Source: Singulisphaera sp. GP187
Lineage (GTDB): Bacteria; Planctomycetota; Phycisphaerae; Phycisphaerales; SM1A02
Length of the DNA: 64,000 nt
Direction of reading: 5' to 3'
NCBI GenBank assembly: GCA_945868805.1
Contig: CAMBMO010000001.1
Coordinates: forward strand, 62,001-126,000
Below the pieces are notes generated by a model. It did not search any database, had not been told where the DNA came from, and worked only from the letters and a program-made list of their open reading frames with translations. Every line of letters starts with the position of its first letter. Position 1 is the stretch's first letter. Shown piece after piece: positions 46,522 to 55,987 of this stretch. Both the position numbers and the translations under genes were made by a program.

Positions 46522-46983
46522 CTAGAGCGGTCGTACGGTCCGCATGTCAACGCGCGCTTCGAAAACCGTTCGCAAATTGCAGAGGTACCAGCGCCAGCTC
46601 TCGGCATCTTCCGCCATGGCCATGAGTGACTCCGGTTCGATGCCGACTGGACCCATGCGCAACACGACCTCGCTTCCGTTCTCGACAGACGGCTGAACCG
46701 TCCATTCAATGCGGACGAACTTGTCATCGACGCGAGAGGGCCAGTGCCAAGTCACTCGTCCGCCTGCGTCGAACTCCTCGATACCGATCGTCAAGGTTCG
46801 CTTAAACTTCCGATCCCATCCGAGTACGACCGATCCACCAGCGCGCAAGTCGACTTGGGCCGCAACTGGAAACCAGCGGATGAGTCCTGCTTCAGTCGTC
46901 AGCGCCGCGAAGACTTCTTCGGGATGCGCTGCGACTGTCTCCCGCAGGACTGTCCAAACTCCTTCTTTGTCGCGAATGACCAT
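46522..46983 (-). CDS. SRPBCC/AHSA1-type domain protein
   Basis: VAAHPEEVFAALTTEAGLIRWFPVAAQVDLRAGGSVVLGW...GGRVTWHWPSRV. Confidence 0.8.
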   Translation of the reverse strand: MVIRDKEGVWTVLRETVAAHPEEVFAALTTEAGLIRWFPVAAQVDLRAGGSVVLGWDRKFKRTLTIGIEEFDAGGRVTWHWPSRVDDKFVRIEWTVQPSVENGSEVVLRMGPVGIEPESLMAMAEDAESWRWYLCNLRTVFEARVDMRTVRPL

Positions 46984-47002
46984 TGGGCGGAATTCCTATG
47001 AA

Positions 47003-48292
47003 CTATCGGTGTTCGTGGCGAACGAGATCGTCGTAGGTCTCGCGTTCTCGAATTAGTCGGAAGTGGTCTCCGTCGACGAGCACCTCGGCCGGAAGAGGAT
47101 GGCTGTTGTACCGGCTCGCCATCGCCATCCCGTACGCACCAGCAGTGAAGACCGCGAGAAAGTCTCCTCGATCGAGTGGGGGAAGCATTCGATCCTCTGC
47201 AATGAAGTCGCCAGTTTCGCAGAGTGGACCGACCACTTCGGTTCGTTCGAGACCAGCCATGACCAACTCGCGGGCGCGTCGAGGCGGAACCAATGCGCCG
47301 ACCGGATCGGTCGGCCAAACGAAGTGAAATGCACCGTAGTGACTCGGTCGGAGCAATGTGTGCATTCCAGCGTCACAAATTGCGAAGTTGCGATCACCGG
47401 ACTTCTTGACATACTCAACCTTGGTCAAGAGGACTCCGGCATTCGCCGCGATCGAACGACCCGGTTCGAGAATGATGCGCAAGCCTGCGTCGACGCGGGC
47501 TTGAAGAAGCGGAACGATCACCCGTGCGTAGTCGCTCGCGAGCGGAGACTGATCGCTCTCGTAATCCGCGCCAAATCCGCCACCGAGATCGAGCGTGTCG
47601 ACATGAAAACCCTTCGATTCAAGTTTGTCGATGAGCGCAAGCGCCTTCCGCACGCTTTCAAGATACGGGTCTGTCGAATAGACCGGCGAACCGATGTGAA
47701 GGTGGATTCCCCGAAGCGCGACCAGTGGATCATGACCGTACGCATCGAAGAATGCGAGGGCTCTTTCGAGGTCAACCCCAAACTTGCTCTCACGCTTTCC
47801 AGTCGTGGTGTACCTGTGCGTCTTGGGGTCAACATCGGGGTTCACCCGAAGTGCCGCGCAAGTGCTCATGCCAGTCTCATGAGCGATCCGGGAGAGTGTT
47901 TCGAATTCCATTTCACTTTCGACATTGAAAAGTCCGATTCGTTGTTGGAGCGCATAGCGGATCTCCTGGTCCGACTTGCCAACGCCCGCGTACACGAAGT
48001 TCTTCGGATCTCCGCCAGCCCGCAACGCGCGAAAGATTTCGCCTCCTGAGACGACGTCCATCCCAGCCCCGCATTCAATCAAGATTCGAAGAATTGCAAG
48101 ATTCGAGCAGCATTTGACCGAGTAGCAGATCAATGGATCCACAGGAGCGAAGGCGGTGCTGAGGCGCGTGAAATGCTGTCGCAATGTGGACGCCGAGTAG
48201 ACATAGCACGGAGTTCCGAAAGCCTGCGCGAGATCGTGCATCGCGACACCTTCGCAGAAGAGAGAACCACTTTGATATCGAAATTCATCCAT
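47003..48292 (-). CDS. lysA: Diaminopimelate decarboxylase
   Basis: FGTPCYVYSASTLRQ, CYSVKCCSNLAILRIL, GAGMDVVSGGEIFRAL, LGGGFG, EPGRSIAANAGVLLTKVEYVK, CETGDFIAEDR. Confidence 0.95.
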   Translation of the reverse strand: MDEFRYQSGSLFCEGVAMHDLAQAFGTPCYVYSASTLRQHFTRLSTAFAPVDPLICYSVKCCSNLAILRILIECGAGMDVVSGGEIFRALRAGGDPKNFVYAGVGKSDQEIRYALQQRIGLFNVESEMEFETLSRIAHETGMSTCAALRVNPDVDPKTHRYTTTGKRESKFGVDLERALAFFDAYGHDPLVALRGIHLHIGSPVYSTDPYLESVRKALALIDKLESKGFHVDTLDLGGGFGADYESDQSPLASDYARVIVPLLQARVDAGLRIILEPGRSIAANAGVLLTKVEYVKKSGDRNFAICDAGMHTLLRPSHYGAFHFVWPTDPVGALVPPRRARELVMAGLERTEVVGPLCETGDFIAEDRMLPPLDRGDFLAVFTAGAYGMAMASRYNSHPLPAEVLVDGDHFRLIRERETYDDLVRHEHR

Positions 48293-48374
48293 AGTGCCTT
48301 CGTGGAAATCCTCAGGAGCGTTTTAGGATAGTCGTTCCGTCCAACGGCGACGGTCAATTGGGTCACAGGAGTCG

Positions 48375-49244
48375 TCAGCGATTCGTCGACGAGGACTGCT
48401 TCGCCGATTGCACCCGGCGCATTTGAAATGCCCACCCTGCCAGAGTTGTGGCGCCACCGATGAACAACCATGCGGCGGGGGATTCTGGGCAACGAAATGA
48501 CGGCACAATCATCTCGAGGAGTGGCATTCCGCATCCGAGCAATAAGAGCGATCCGAGAGTTGCCGCAGCGCCAGCGAGCGCCCAACGAGAGAAGAGGATG
48601 CCGAGTGCAAACCCCATAATCGCTCCACACGCAGTTGTCGCAAACAAAAAGGTCTGGGTCGCTTGAGGAACGAGCGCCCAGCGGCTCTTGATGAGCGCGG
48701 TCGTGCGACTTCCTAAACCGGCAAGGCGCGAAAGTGTATCGGTTGTCGCACTGGTGGTCGCAGTCGCGTGCGAATCAGTGGATGTCTCGGAACGCGGAGG
48801 AGTCGAAGCAATTCTGGACTCTCCAAGTATGGTCACGATTGCTGCGGTCAATCCACTGCGCGCTGAACGCACGGATGCAGCTGGAGTCGCTTCGTTGTCA
48901 AGGACTCCCGTCGCTGGTACCAGTGGAATCTGAGCCGTTGGGGCAATCCCTCGCTCGACGAGCAACCCGCCGAAGAGGAGCCCGATGAGTGTGCCAGCGA
49001 CTCCAAACCCGATCGCGACAGCTGGCCTTACAAAGAGCGCCGCGATTGCCGCAAAGGCCACGCTCGCCGTTGCGGCACAAAGAGCGGGGGACCACTCAGG
49101 GACGACTGTGTCATGTACGACTCCTCCGAGGCACCAACCGAGCACACCACCGGTCAAAGCGGCGATCAATCCAATCAGTCGAACTCCCGCGATGAGCAGA
49201 AGCAATCCGAGGCTCGCGAAAAGCGCGAGGAGCAACATCGTCAT
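48375..49244 (-). CDS. Multi-spanning membrane protein of unknown function
   Basis: MTMLLLALFASLGLLLLIAGVRLIGLIAALTGGVLGWCLGG... several TM helices separated by a Ser/Thr-rich loop. Confidence 0.6.
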   Translation of the reverse strand: MTMLLLALFASLGLLLLIAGVRLIGLIAALTGGVLGWCLGGVVHDTVVPEWSPALCAATASVAFAAIAALFVRPAVAIGFGVAGTLIGLLFGGLLVERGIAPTAQIPLVPATGVLDNEATPAASVRSARSGLTAAIVTILGESRIASTPPRSETSTDSHATATTSATTDTLSRLAGLGSRTTALIKSRWALVPQATQTFLFATTACGAIMGFALGILFSRWALAGAAATLGSLLLLGCGMPLLEMIVPSFRCPESPAAWLFIGGATTLAGWAFQMRRVQSAKQSSSTNR

Positions 49245-49354
49245 GTGCGCTACGGTATCCGACTTGTTGCACTCGAAGCACGGCAATGGCGTCCTAGGCA
49301 ACTCGTGCGACCAATGTCGATGCCGAACCTGGTGAACCCGAATAACCTGCACCG

Positions 49355-49885
49355 ATGTTCAAAGTCCTGCTCATTTCAACTGGCGGCACGATCGAAAAAA
49401 CATACGACGAGTTTGCCGGGGTCTTGTCGAACCACGCAAGCGTGCTCGATGTCATGCTCGGTTCTCTCGAACTTCAAGGCGTGACGATTACGCGGTGCCC
49501 GCTGATGAATAAGGACAGCCTCGAAATGACCGAGAACGATCACCGTCATATCGCTGAAGTCGCCATCGACGGCGCACGGAGTCATGACGGAGTCGTCATA
49601 GTTCACGGCACTGATCGGCTTGCGCGAACAGGGGAGGCTGTCTGGTCGCGATGGTCCCAACCGGATGCCCATCAGAAGTCGATTGTGCTCACTGGTGCAA
49701 TGCGACCGTATGAGATGCGCCGAACAGATGCGATTCAGAATCTCACCGAAGCCCTCCTCGCAGTCCAGATCTTGGAAGCGGGGGTCTACGCCGTTATGCA
49801 CAACAAGATTTTGAAGTTTCCCGACGTGACAAAAGACTTGGTGAACGGGACATTCGTCAAGAGCACGACTTCGGGTTCGACCTAG
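49355..49885 (+). CDS. Single-domain asparaginase-like protein
   Basis: LLISTGGTIEKTYDEFAGV; DGVVIVHGTDRLARTGEAV; IVLTGAMRPYEMRRTDAIQNLTEAL; 176 aa only. Confidence 0.8.
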   Translation: MFKVLLISTGGTIEKTYDEFAGVLSNHASVLDVMLGSLELQGVTITRCPLMNKDSLEMTENDHRHIAEVAIDGARSHDGVVIVHGTDRLARTGEAVWSRWSQPDAHQKSIVLTGAMRPYEMRRTDAIQNLTEALLAVQILEAGVYAVMHNKILKFPDVTKDLVNGTFVKSTTSGST

Positions 49886-49925
49886 CGGTTGCGTGGCAGT
49901 CCCAAACGACCGGCAATACCGACCA

Positions 49926-52900
49926 TCAGTTGTTCGTCAAGACAGGTGAAACGCCTGAGTTGACGGATTGACTGGCGGCTTGACTGGCAGAGGTGTCTTG
50001 CTGTTGCTCTTCAGCGAGGGCCGAGTCGGCGATACGCCCTCCTGCGCCAACTTGCTCGAATCGCACCGTGACTCGCTTTGATACCCCACGCTGGGGCATC
50101 GTCACGCCGTGAAGTCGGTGGCATGCTTGCATCGTGCGTTTGTGATGCGTGATGACGATGAAGTGGCTTTGATCAAGGAATCCGTTGAGGGCATTGCAAA
50201 ACCGTTCGACATTCGATTCGTCGAGCGCGGCATCGACTTCGTCGAGGATGCAGAAAGGGGCGGGTTTGCTCTTGAAGATCGCGAGCAACAATGCGACGGT
50301 CGTCATCGACTTCTCGCCACCGGACAACTGGGTGATGATCCGCGGTTCCTTGCCAGGTGGCTTCGCTCGGATCTCGATCCCGGACGCAAGCCAGTCAATC
50401 GTGCCATCTTCGAGCGGAATGAGATACATGTCCGCGCTTCCTCCACCGAAAAGGCGTCGGAACATGCCGTTGGTGCCACCGAAGTTTTCGCGAACCATGT
50501 TGAATGTCTCTTCGAACTGCACCCGACTCGTCGCATCCAGTTCAACGACGAGTCGCGCCAGATGCCCCTTGGCAGAGTCGATGTCGGTCAACTGATTCGC
50601 AAGTTCCTGAGTCCGGTTCTCGAGATCCGTCAGTTCGGTCATCGCATCCAAATTGACATTTCCGAGAGCGCGAATCTCGTCACGGAGTTGGTCCGCCTCG
50701 AGCGAGGCAGTTGCGCGATCTCCGAGCACGAAAGTCCCAGCCTCTCGCTCGGCGAGATGATCCGTCCAGAGTGTCTCAATCTCTGTGCCGAGCTCCTCCC
50801 GCGCCTGGGCGACGAGTGTTTCGATCCGCATCGTGCACTCACGCCTCGCAAGTTCGGATTCGCTCCAAGCACGTTCGGTCTCGGTCGCGGATTCGCGTCG
50901 CGCACGCAGGGCTTCACCGGCCGCGTCATTTGCGACGACAGCGAGAGACAATGCCTGCGCGAGATCCGCAAGTGCGACGGCAATGGCATCATGCTTCTGC
51001 TGAGCTCGCTGGATCAACGACCGTGAATCTGAAATCGACTCTTCAAGAGTCTCGACATGTGCCTCGCGACGCCTCAAGTGATCCTCAGCAGTGACACGCT
51101 GACGACGGGCCTCGAGCAACGCCGTCTCGATCAAGGTGTGCTCTCTGCGCGCCACCTGCGCGCGACTGGTCGTGTCGCCAAGCGCCAATCGCGCCAGCGA
51201 AAGCGCCTCCTGAGATTGATTCAACACAAGTTGCTGAAGGGCGGCCCCTTCACGTGCACCTGTCGCATTGGCATCCGCCGTCGCAAGCGCTTGTTCCGCC
51301 GTTGTGAGGCGTTCACAAATCGAAGAGTGCTCTTCCCTCGCTGACTGCGAGCGGCGCTCGATCTCGACGGCCTCGAATCGAAGCGCGAGCTTCTCACGCT
51401 CGATTCTCGTAATGAATTGTTCCGTGCGATCTGCCTGGAACTCGCATTCAATCGATGTCCGCCGTGCCGCTTGGAGCGCAACATCACGTTCTCCATGTCG
51501 TACGCGCGCAGCGCTTCCCAAGGCGGCAATCCGTGTCGCATCATCTTCGACCGCCTGAATTCGCTCGCTGAGGAGTTGAGCCGATGAGGTCAACTCGGTG
51601 AGTTCGGCTCGTCGGATGACGGAGCCTCCGCTCCCACCGCGCAATCGTCCGACCGTCACCGTCCTCATGCCATCGACGACTTCACCCGCCAGAGTGACAA
51701 ATCTGGAATGAGTGCGGGACTGCGCCGAGAGTTCGAGCGCAGTTTCGAGATCATCGACCAACCATGTACCTCTGAGCAAACCATCGACGACGCCTTGGAC
51801 GCCTCCCGACACTCGTAGCGTCGAGACCAAGGTCCTCGCGCCCTGCGGGCACGGAGACGATGGCGCATCGCTCGATGCTTCCACAAGAGCCGATGCAAAG
51901 GTCACCCGACCGTCCAGTTCGCATGCGTGAGCAAGAAGTCGGCTCGGCGCATCGGCAAGATCACCAGTGGGAGTCATTTCTGTCGCCTTCGTAAAGGTCA
52001 ATGCCTCCTCGACCACAAGACACTCGAGCCAACTTCCCAATGCTGCTTCGACCGCAACCGCATGCGCCCGATCCGTCGACACGAAGTCGCCAAGTGCACC
52101 ACGGACCCCGGGGAAGCTCGCCGAATCGTTCAGTACCACGCGCACCGCGCTTGCGAGACCTTCTCTCGCCGACTCCATTTCTTCCAGCACCAACCGCCGA
52201 CTTTCGTCGCGAGTGCGCTCGTCGCGCAAGGCAGTTAAGCGACCGCTGATCAGCACGCCCTCTTCGCCAAGCGACTCCATGCTTCGAAGTTCATCCGAGA
52301 CCTCGGACTCGATGCGTTGAGACATCACCTGCGCTTCTGCACGCCGAGATGCGACGAGATTCCTTGTTTGGAGATGCGTCTGAAGTTCGCGGTCTTGTTC
52401 GGTCGATCGCGCCGTTACCTTGGTTGACTCCAAAGCGATTGAAGCGAGTCTCTCTTCGGCGGCGTGCTTTCGAGCGACGAGTCTCGCCATTTCGCGCTCG
52501 AGCGCAAGGTGCTCTTCGCGCCAGCGCAGATCTGCGTCGCGGGCTTCCGATGCACTTACGGCGCATTGGGCGCGCGACTCTTCGGCTTCAGCGTTTCGCT
52601 CTTCCGCATCGACCACCGCCTTCGCAGCGTTTTCGACCGCTTCGATGAGTTCGCAGAGCTGATGGGAGTACTCGGCAACCCGAGCATCGAGTGCACCGAT
52701 CGCCGAAGCGTCCTGCTCAAGCGCGCTCCGAGTTTCGCCGAGCGATTGCTCGGTGAACTCGATGCGCTGTTGCACCTGCTTGACCGCCGACGCCGCTTCA
52801 AGACGCTCACGCTCGAGCGACTGTTGATTCTGCATTACGAGGTCGCGTTCGGATTCTCTCAATCGTTTCTCGTGCTCCGACGCTTCGAGTGATTGCGAAA

Positions 52901-53825
52901 GGGCGTCGCGAGCCGACACTGCCGCGGCGACCGCCAGTTCGCATTCCGCAAGTTTGGAGCGGTGTTCGTGGTATTGATCGATCGTGAGCGCGGATCTCAG
53001 TGCCCGACGCCTCGAATCAAGCTCGACGTAACGCTTCGCCTTTTCCGCTTGACCTCGCACGATCCGAAGTCGTCGCTCCGCCCCTGACAGTTGCTCACGC
53101 AGTACAACCAGGTTTTTCTCGGCAAGCTCTAGCTTGCGCGCCGCTTCTTCTTTGCGGGCGCGAAACTTCGCCACGCCGGCCGCCTCTTCCAAGATCGCGC
53201 GGCGTTCGGCAGGGTTGGCCTCGAGGAGTGCGGCGACTTTTCCTTGCTCGATGATCGAGTAAGCATCCGTTCCGATCCCCGTGTCCATGAACAGTTCTTT
53301 GATATCTCGCAATCGAACTTTTCGTCCATTGATGAGGTACTCGCTGCGCCCATCGCTGTAGAGTTTTCGTGTCACGTCTACCTCGTCCGATTCCACGGGC
53401 AAGGCACGGTGACGATTCTGTCCACGGCTGACGAGCGCGTGGACTTCTCCAGTTGAATGCGCCGAATCGTCCGTCGAGTCAACAATATCGTCGTTCTCGG
53501 TCGCATTGTTGCCGTCCGGATCTTCGACCCGCCGAGTCACGGGGGAGTAGGGGGCATCCAACAATGGGTTCGTAAAGACAAGCGATACCGAGGCGCATCC
53601 CATTGGCTTGCGAACAGCGCTTCCCGCAAAGATGACATCCACCATCGCGCCCCCACGAAGGCTCTTCGCGCTGCGCTCCCCAAGCACCCATTTGATCGCG
53701 TCGACGACATTGCTCTTGCCACAGCCGTTCGGTCCGACAATGCCGATGATCGGCTCGTCAAATCGAAACTCCGTGTGGTCAGCGAAACTCTTAAATCCGT
53801 TGAGAATGAGTTTAGAAAGGCGCAC
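49926..53825 (-). CDS. smc: Chromosome segregation protein SMC
   Basis: [94 protein letters not shown]; long coiled coils. GTG start 53825. Confidence 0.95.
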   Translation of the reverse strand: MRLSKLILNGFKSFADHTEFRFDEPIIGIVGPNGCGKSNVVDAIKWVLGERSAKSLRGGAMVDVIFAGSAVRKPMGCASVSLVFTNPLLDAPYSPVTRRVEDPDGNNATENDDIVDSTDDSAHSTGEVHALVSRGQNRHRALPVESDEVDVTRKLYSDGRSEYLINGRKVRLRDIKELFMDTGIGTDAYSIIEQGKVAALLEANPAERRAILEEAAGVAKFRARKEEAARKLELAEKNLVVLREQLSGAERRLRIVRGQAEKAKRYVELDSRRRALRSALTIDQYHEHRSKLAECELAVAAAVSARDALSQSLEASEHEKRLRESERDLVMQNQQSLERERLEAASAVKQVQQRIEFTEQSLGETRSALEQDASAIGALDARVAEYSHQLCELIEAVENAAKAVVDAEERNAEAEESRAQCAVSASEARDADLRWREEHLALEREMARLVARKHAAEERLASIALESTKVTARSTEQDRELQTHLQTRNLVASRRAEAQVMSQRIESEVSDELRSMESLGEEGVLISGRLTALRDERTRDESRRLVLEEMESAREGLASAVRVVLNDSASFPGVRGALGDFVSTDRAHAVAVEAALGSWLECLVVEEALTFTKATEMTPTGDLADAPSRLLAHACELDGRVTFASALVEASSDAPSSPCPQGARTLVSTLRVSGGVQGVVDGLLRGTWLVDDLETALELSAQSRTHSRFVTLAGEVVDGMRTVTVGRLRGGSGGSVIRRAELTELTSSAQLLSERIQAVEDDATRIAALGSAARVRHGERDVALQAARRTSIECEFQADRTEQFITRIEREKLALRFEAVEIERRSQSAREEHSSICERLTTAEQALATADANATGAREGAALQQLVLNQSQEALSLARLALGDTTSRAQVARREHTLIETALLEARRQRVTAEDHLRRREAHVETLEESISDSRSLIQRAQQKHDAIAVALADLAQALSLAVVANDAAGEALRARRESATETERAWSESELARRECTMRIETLVAQAREELGTEIETLWTDHLAEREAGTFVLGDRATASLEADQLRDEIRALGNVNLDAMTELTDLENRTQELANQLTDIDSAKGHLARLVVELDATSRVQFEETFNMVRENFGGTNGMFRRLFGGGSADMYLIPLEDGTIDWLASGIEIRAKPPGKEPRIITQLSGGEKSMTTVALLLAIFKSKPAPFCILDEVDAALDESNVERFCNALNGFLDQSHFIVITHHKRTMQACHRLHGVTMPQRGVSKRVTVRFEQVGAGGRIADSALAEEQQQDTSASQAASQSVNSGVSPVLTNN

Positions 53826-53909
53826 TCCGACCTCCTGTCGCAACTCTGAACGACCTCTCATCCGTAAGAGGTTTGCCCGATGGGGCCGAAGGCCAATCGG
53901 CCTCAAACA

Positions 53910-55778
53910 TTATCGAGGCACGGTACCTGTTTTCGACACATTTGGATTGGAAACACTTGTGGAATTCGATGTCGCACCGAGCCGAGGGGTCAAACCTGGA
54001 ACAACTGCTCCCGCGATAGATGGCTGAGCCGCTGCGCTCTCTTCGTCTTCGATGAACTCTGGACGATCGATCCGCTCAGCTTCGGCGCCCGCCTTCGCGA
54101 TCGCGGCGAGAATTCGATCCTGTTCGATCTTGAAGTCGCCCGCAAGGAAGCCGTTCGAAGAGAGCGCGTAGAGAGCGCCAATGGTTTGGCTGTACGTCAT
54201 TCCCAGACCGGGCGCGGGGTTCGCAACGTCGGTGGTATGTCCAAGAAAACGTACGAGTTCGGGAGCCTTCACGCCAACCTTGTCAATGACTGGTGGAGCG
54301 TTGTCGCTCCGGCGATAAAACACGCTCAAAGTCCCTTCGTTTTCCTCCCCCTTGAAGAGGAGATCGCCATTCCACGCGCGCAAGCTCATCGGCGTTTTTA
54401 CTTTCATTTCGTCATCGAAAATGGTGATCGCCGGTTGCCCAGACTGGCTGACATAGACCATCGGATACTTGCTCGGCACGACATCAATCCTGAATTTTTT
54501 CCCGACCATCTGGCTCTGCACGATCAAGTCCTGACGGGCGCGCAAAACCTCGTAGGCGGCAAGTCGTACATCGATGTCGCTGTCGTCAAGAAGGGGTCGC
54601 AATCCCAGATCGATCGCGGGGTTGATCTTCATTCGCTCGAGCAGACGGATCGAAGGGACGCGAAGCTCGGTGCTCCCCGATTGAGCCATCGCGAGAAGAT
54701 GCGGAACGACGAGTGCATCATCCAATCTGGCACCTGCCTGCAGAGCAGCAAACCTCGGCTGCTCTTCGGGATAGTCGTAGAGCGGTCGAATCGCAATCGT
54801 GCTTTTCGGTCCGAGCGCCTGCCAGCGAAGGCTTGCAGAGTTCGCCGCGCCAGGGTTGTTCATGAGCGCTCGAGCGATCGAGGTCGCTGTCGCATCGATT
54901 GGACCGACATTGATCGATGTGTGGCGCAAGAGCTCGACAAACTCGTCCGAACGCGAATGCCATGATGGGGGTACTGCGACCATCACCAACTCCCCCGACA
55001 TTCCAGTTGCCGTATCACCCCGCTGAGTCGGTTCGCGCGGATAGTTCGAATTGATTGCGCTCGCGATCAACCGAGCGCGCGAGTGGCTCGGTGTTGCCAT
55101 GACGAGCTTGATCGGCAATTGCCGTGTTGACTTGCCTCCATTTAGGATTCGCCCGCTGAGCTGATTGACCATCGTCTGACTCCGATTCGCTTCGTCGGAG
55201 AATGGATTGATGATGATCGGACCCTTGGCCTGCGCCATCGACCGAACCTCTCGGCTTCCGACTAAGAGCACGCCCGGACGCAAATCGGTTGTCCACAAGG
55301 TCCCACCCTCGAGACTCGTCGTGCTTGTTCCAGGCGCTGCGTACACACGGACATCGAACTGAGTTCCGCGTGGCGCTCCCGCGGGGATGAGTGCTTCGAC
55401 GATGACGATCGCGGTGTTGTCCGAATTCAGCAACGCTTCAGGTTGGAGTTCCATTCCATTCCCCGACGACTCGGCGATTCCGTACCGCATCATTTCTCGA
55501 AGGATGTACTGACGAACCTCGGCGGGCGCAGTGCGGCTACCCGTTCCCTTGAGACCGGCAACAAATCCGTATCCACGAACAACAACGGGCTGGTACCCCA
55601 TGACGATCGTCTCGCTCGCAACAGTGCCGCGCATGATCGGATCGACATCCATGGGAATCGGCGGTCGTTCGGCACGCTTGGGCGCAAGAGTTGGATCTGC
55701 CTTCTCGATGTTTGAGCACGATGAGAGTGCGAGAGTGCAACTGACCATGAGGATGGTGGAGTACAAGGAAGGGCGCAT
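53910..55778 (-). CDS. FlgI (P-ring)-related lipoprotein with divergent C-terminal half
   Basis: Lipobox CTLALSSCSNI; VVVRGYGFVAGLKGTGSRTAPAEVRQYILREMMRYGI, NTAIVIVEALIPAGAPRGTQFDVRVYAAPGTSTTSLEGGTLWTTDL and VNQLSGRILNGG resemble FlgI; C-terminal half includes a HEAT-like segment (LDDSDIDVRLAAYEVLRARQDL). Confidence 0.8.
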   Translation of the reverse strand: MRPSLYSTILMVSCTLALSSCSNIEKADPTLAPKRAERPPIPMDVDPIMRGTVASETIVMGYQPVVVRGYGFVAGLKGTGSRTAPAEVRQYILREMMRYGIAESSGNGMELQPEALLNSDNTAIVIVEALIPAGAPRGTQFDVRVYAAPGTSTTSLEGGTLWTTDLRPGVLLVGSREVRSMAQAKGPIIINPFSDEANRSQTMVNQLSGRILNGGKSTRQLPIKLVMATPSHSRARLIASAINSNYPREPTQRGDTATGMSGELVMVAVPPSWHSRSDEFVELLRHTSINVGPIDATATSIARALMNNPGAANSASLRWQALGPKSTIAIRPLYDYPEEQPRFAALQAGARLDDALVVPHLLAMAQSGSTELRVPSIRLLERMKINPAIDLGLRPLLDDSDIDVRLAAYEVLRARQDLIVQSQMVGKKFRIDVVPSKYPMVYVSQSGQPAITIFDDEMKVKTPMSLRAWNGDLLFKGEENEGTLSVFYRRSDNAPPVIDKVGVKAPELVRFLGHTTDVANPAPGLGMTYSQTIGALYALSSNGFLAGDFKIEQDRILAAIAKAGAEAERIDRPEFIEDEESAAAQPSIAGAVVPGLTPRLGATSNSTSVSNPNVSKTGTVPR

Positions 55779-55832
55779 CGAAGGTCGGTAGATGAGAGGT
55801 GAGGTGGTTCGACGAGGCGTGAAAGACGAGAA

Positions 55833-55906
55833 TGAGCGCTACAGGATTCGAACCTGTGACACCTGCCATGTAAGGGCAGTGCTCTAGCCAGCTGAGCTAA
55901 GCGCCC
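55833..55906 (-). tRNA. tRNA-Val (anticodon TAC)
   Basis: GGGCGCT TA GCTC...CTGCC CTTACAT GGCAG...ACAGG TTCGAAT CCTGT AGCGCTC A; 74 nt. Confidence 0.93.
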
Positions 55907-55987
55907 GAAGCGTCGAATGATAGCGCATGAGATCCCAAATCAGCGTGGTCTCACGGGCTTCGCATAACGCCCGAGGCCGGACTCGCC

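Noticed and set aside
45519-46727. 402-aa minus-strand ORF
   Set aside because: Antisense to pgsA and pgpA, both with diagnostic motifs.
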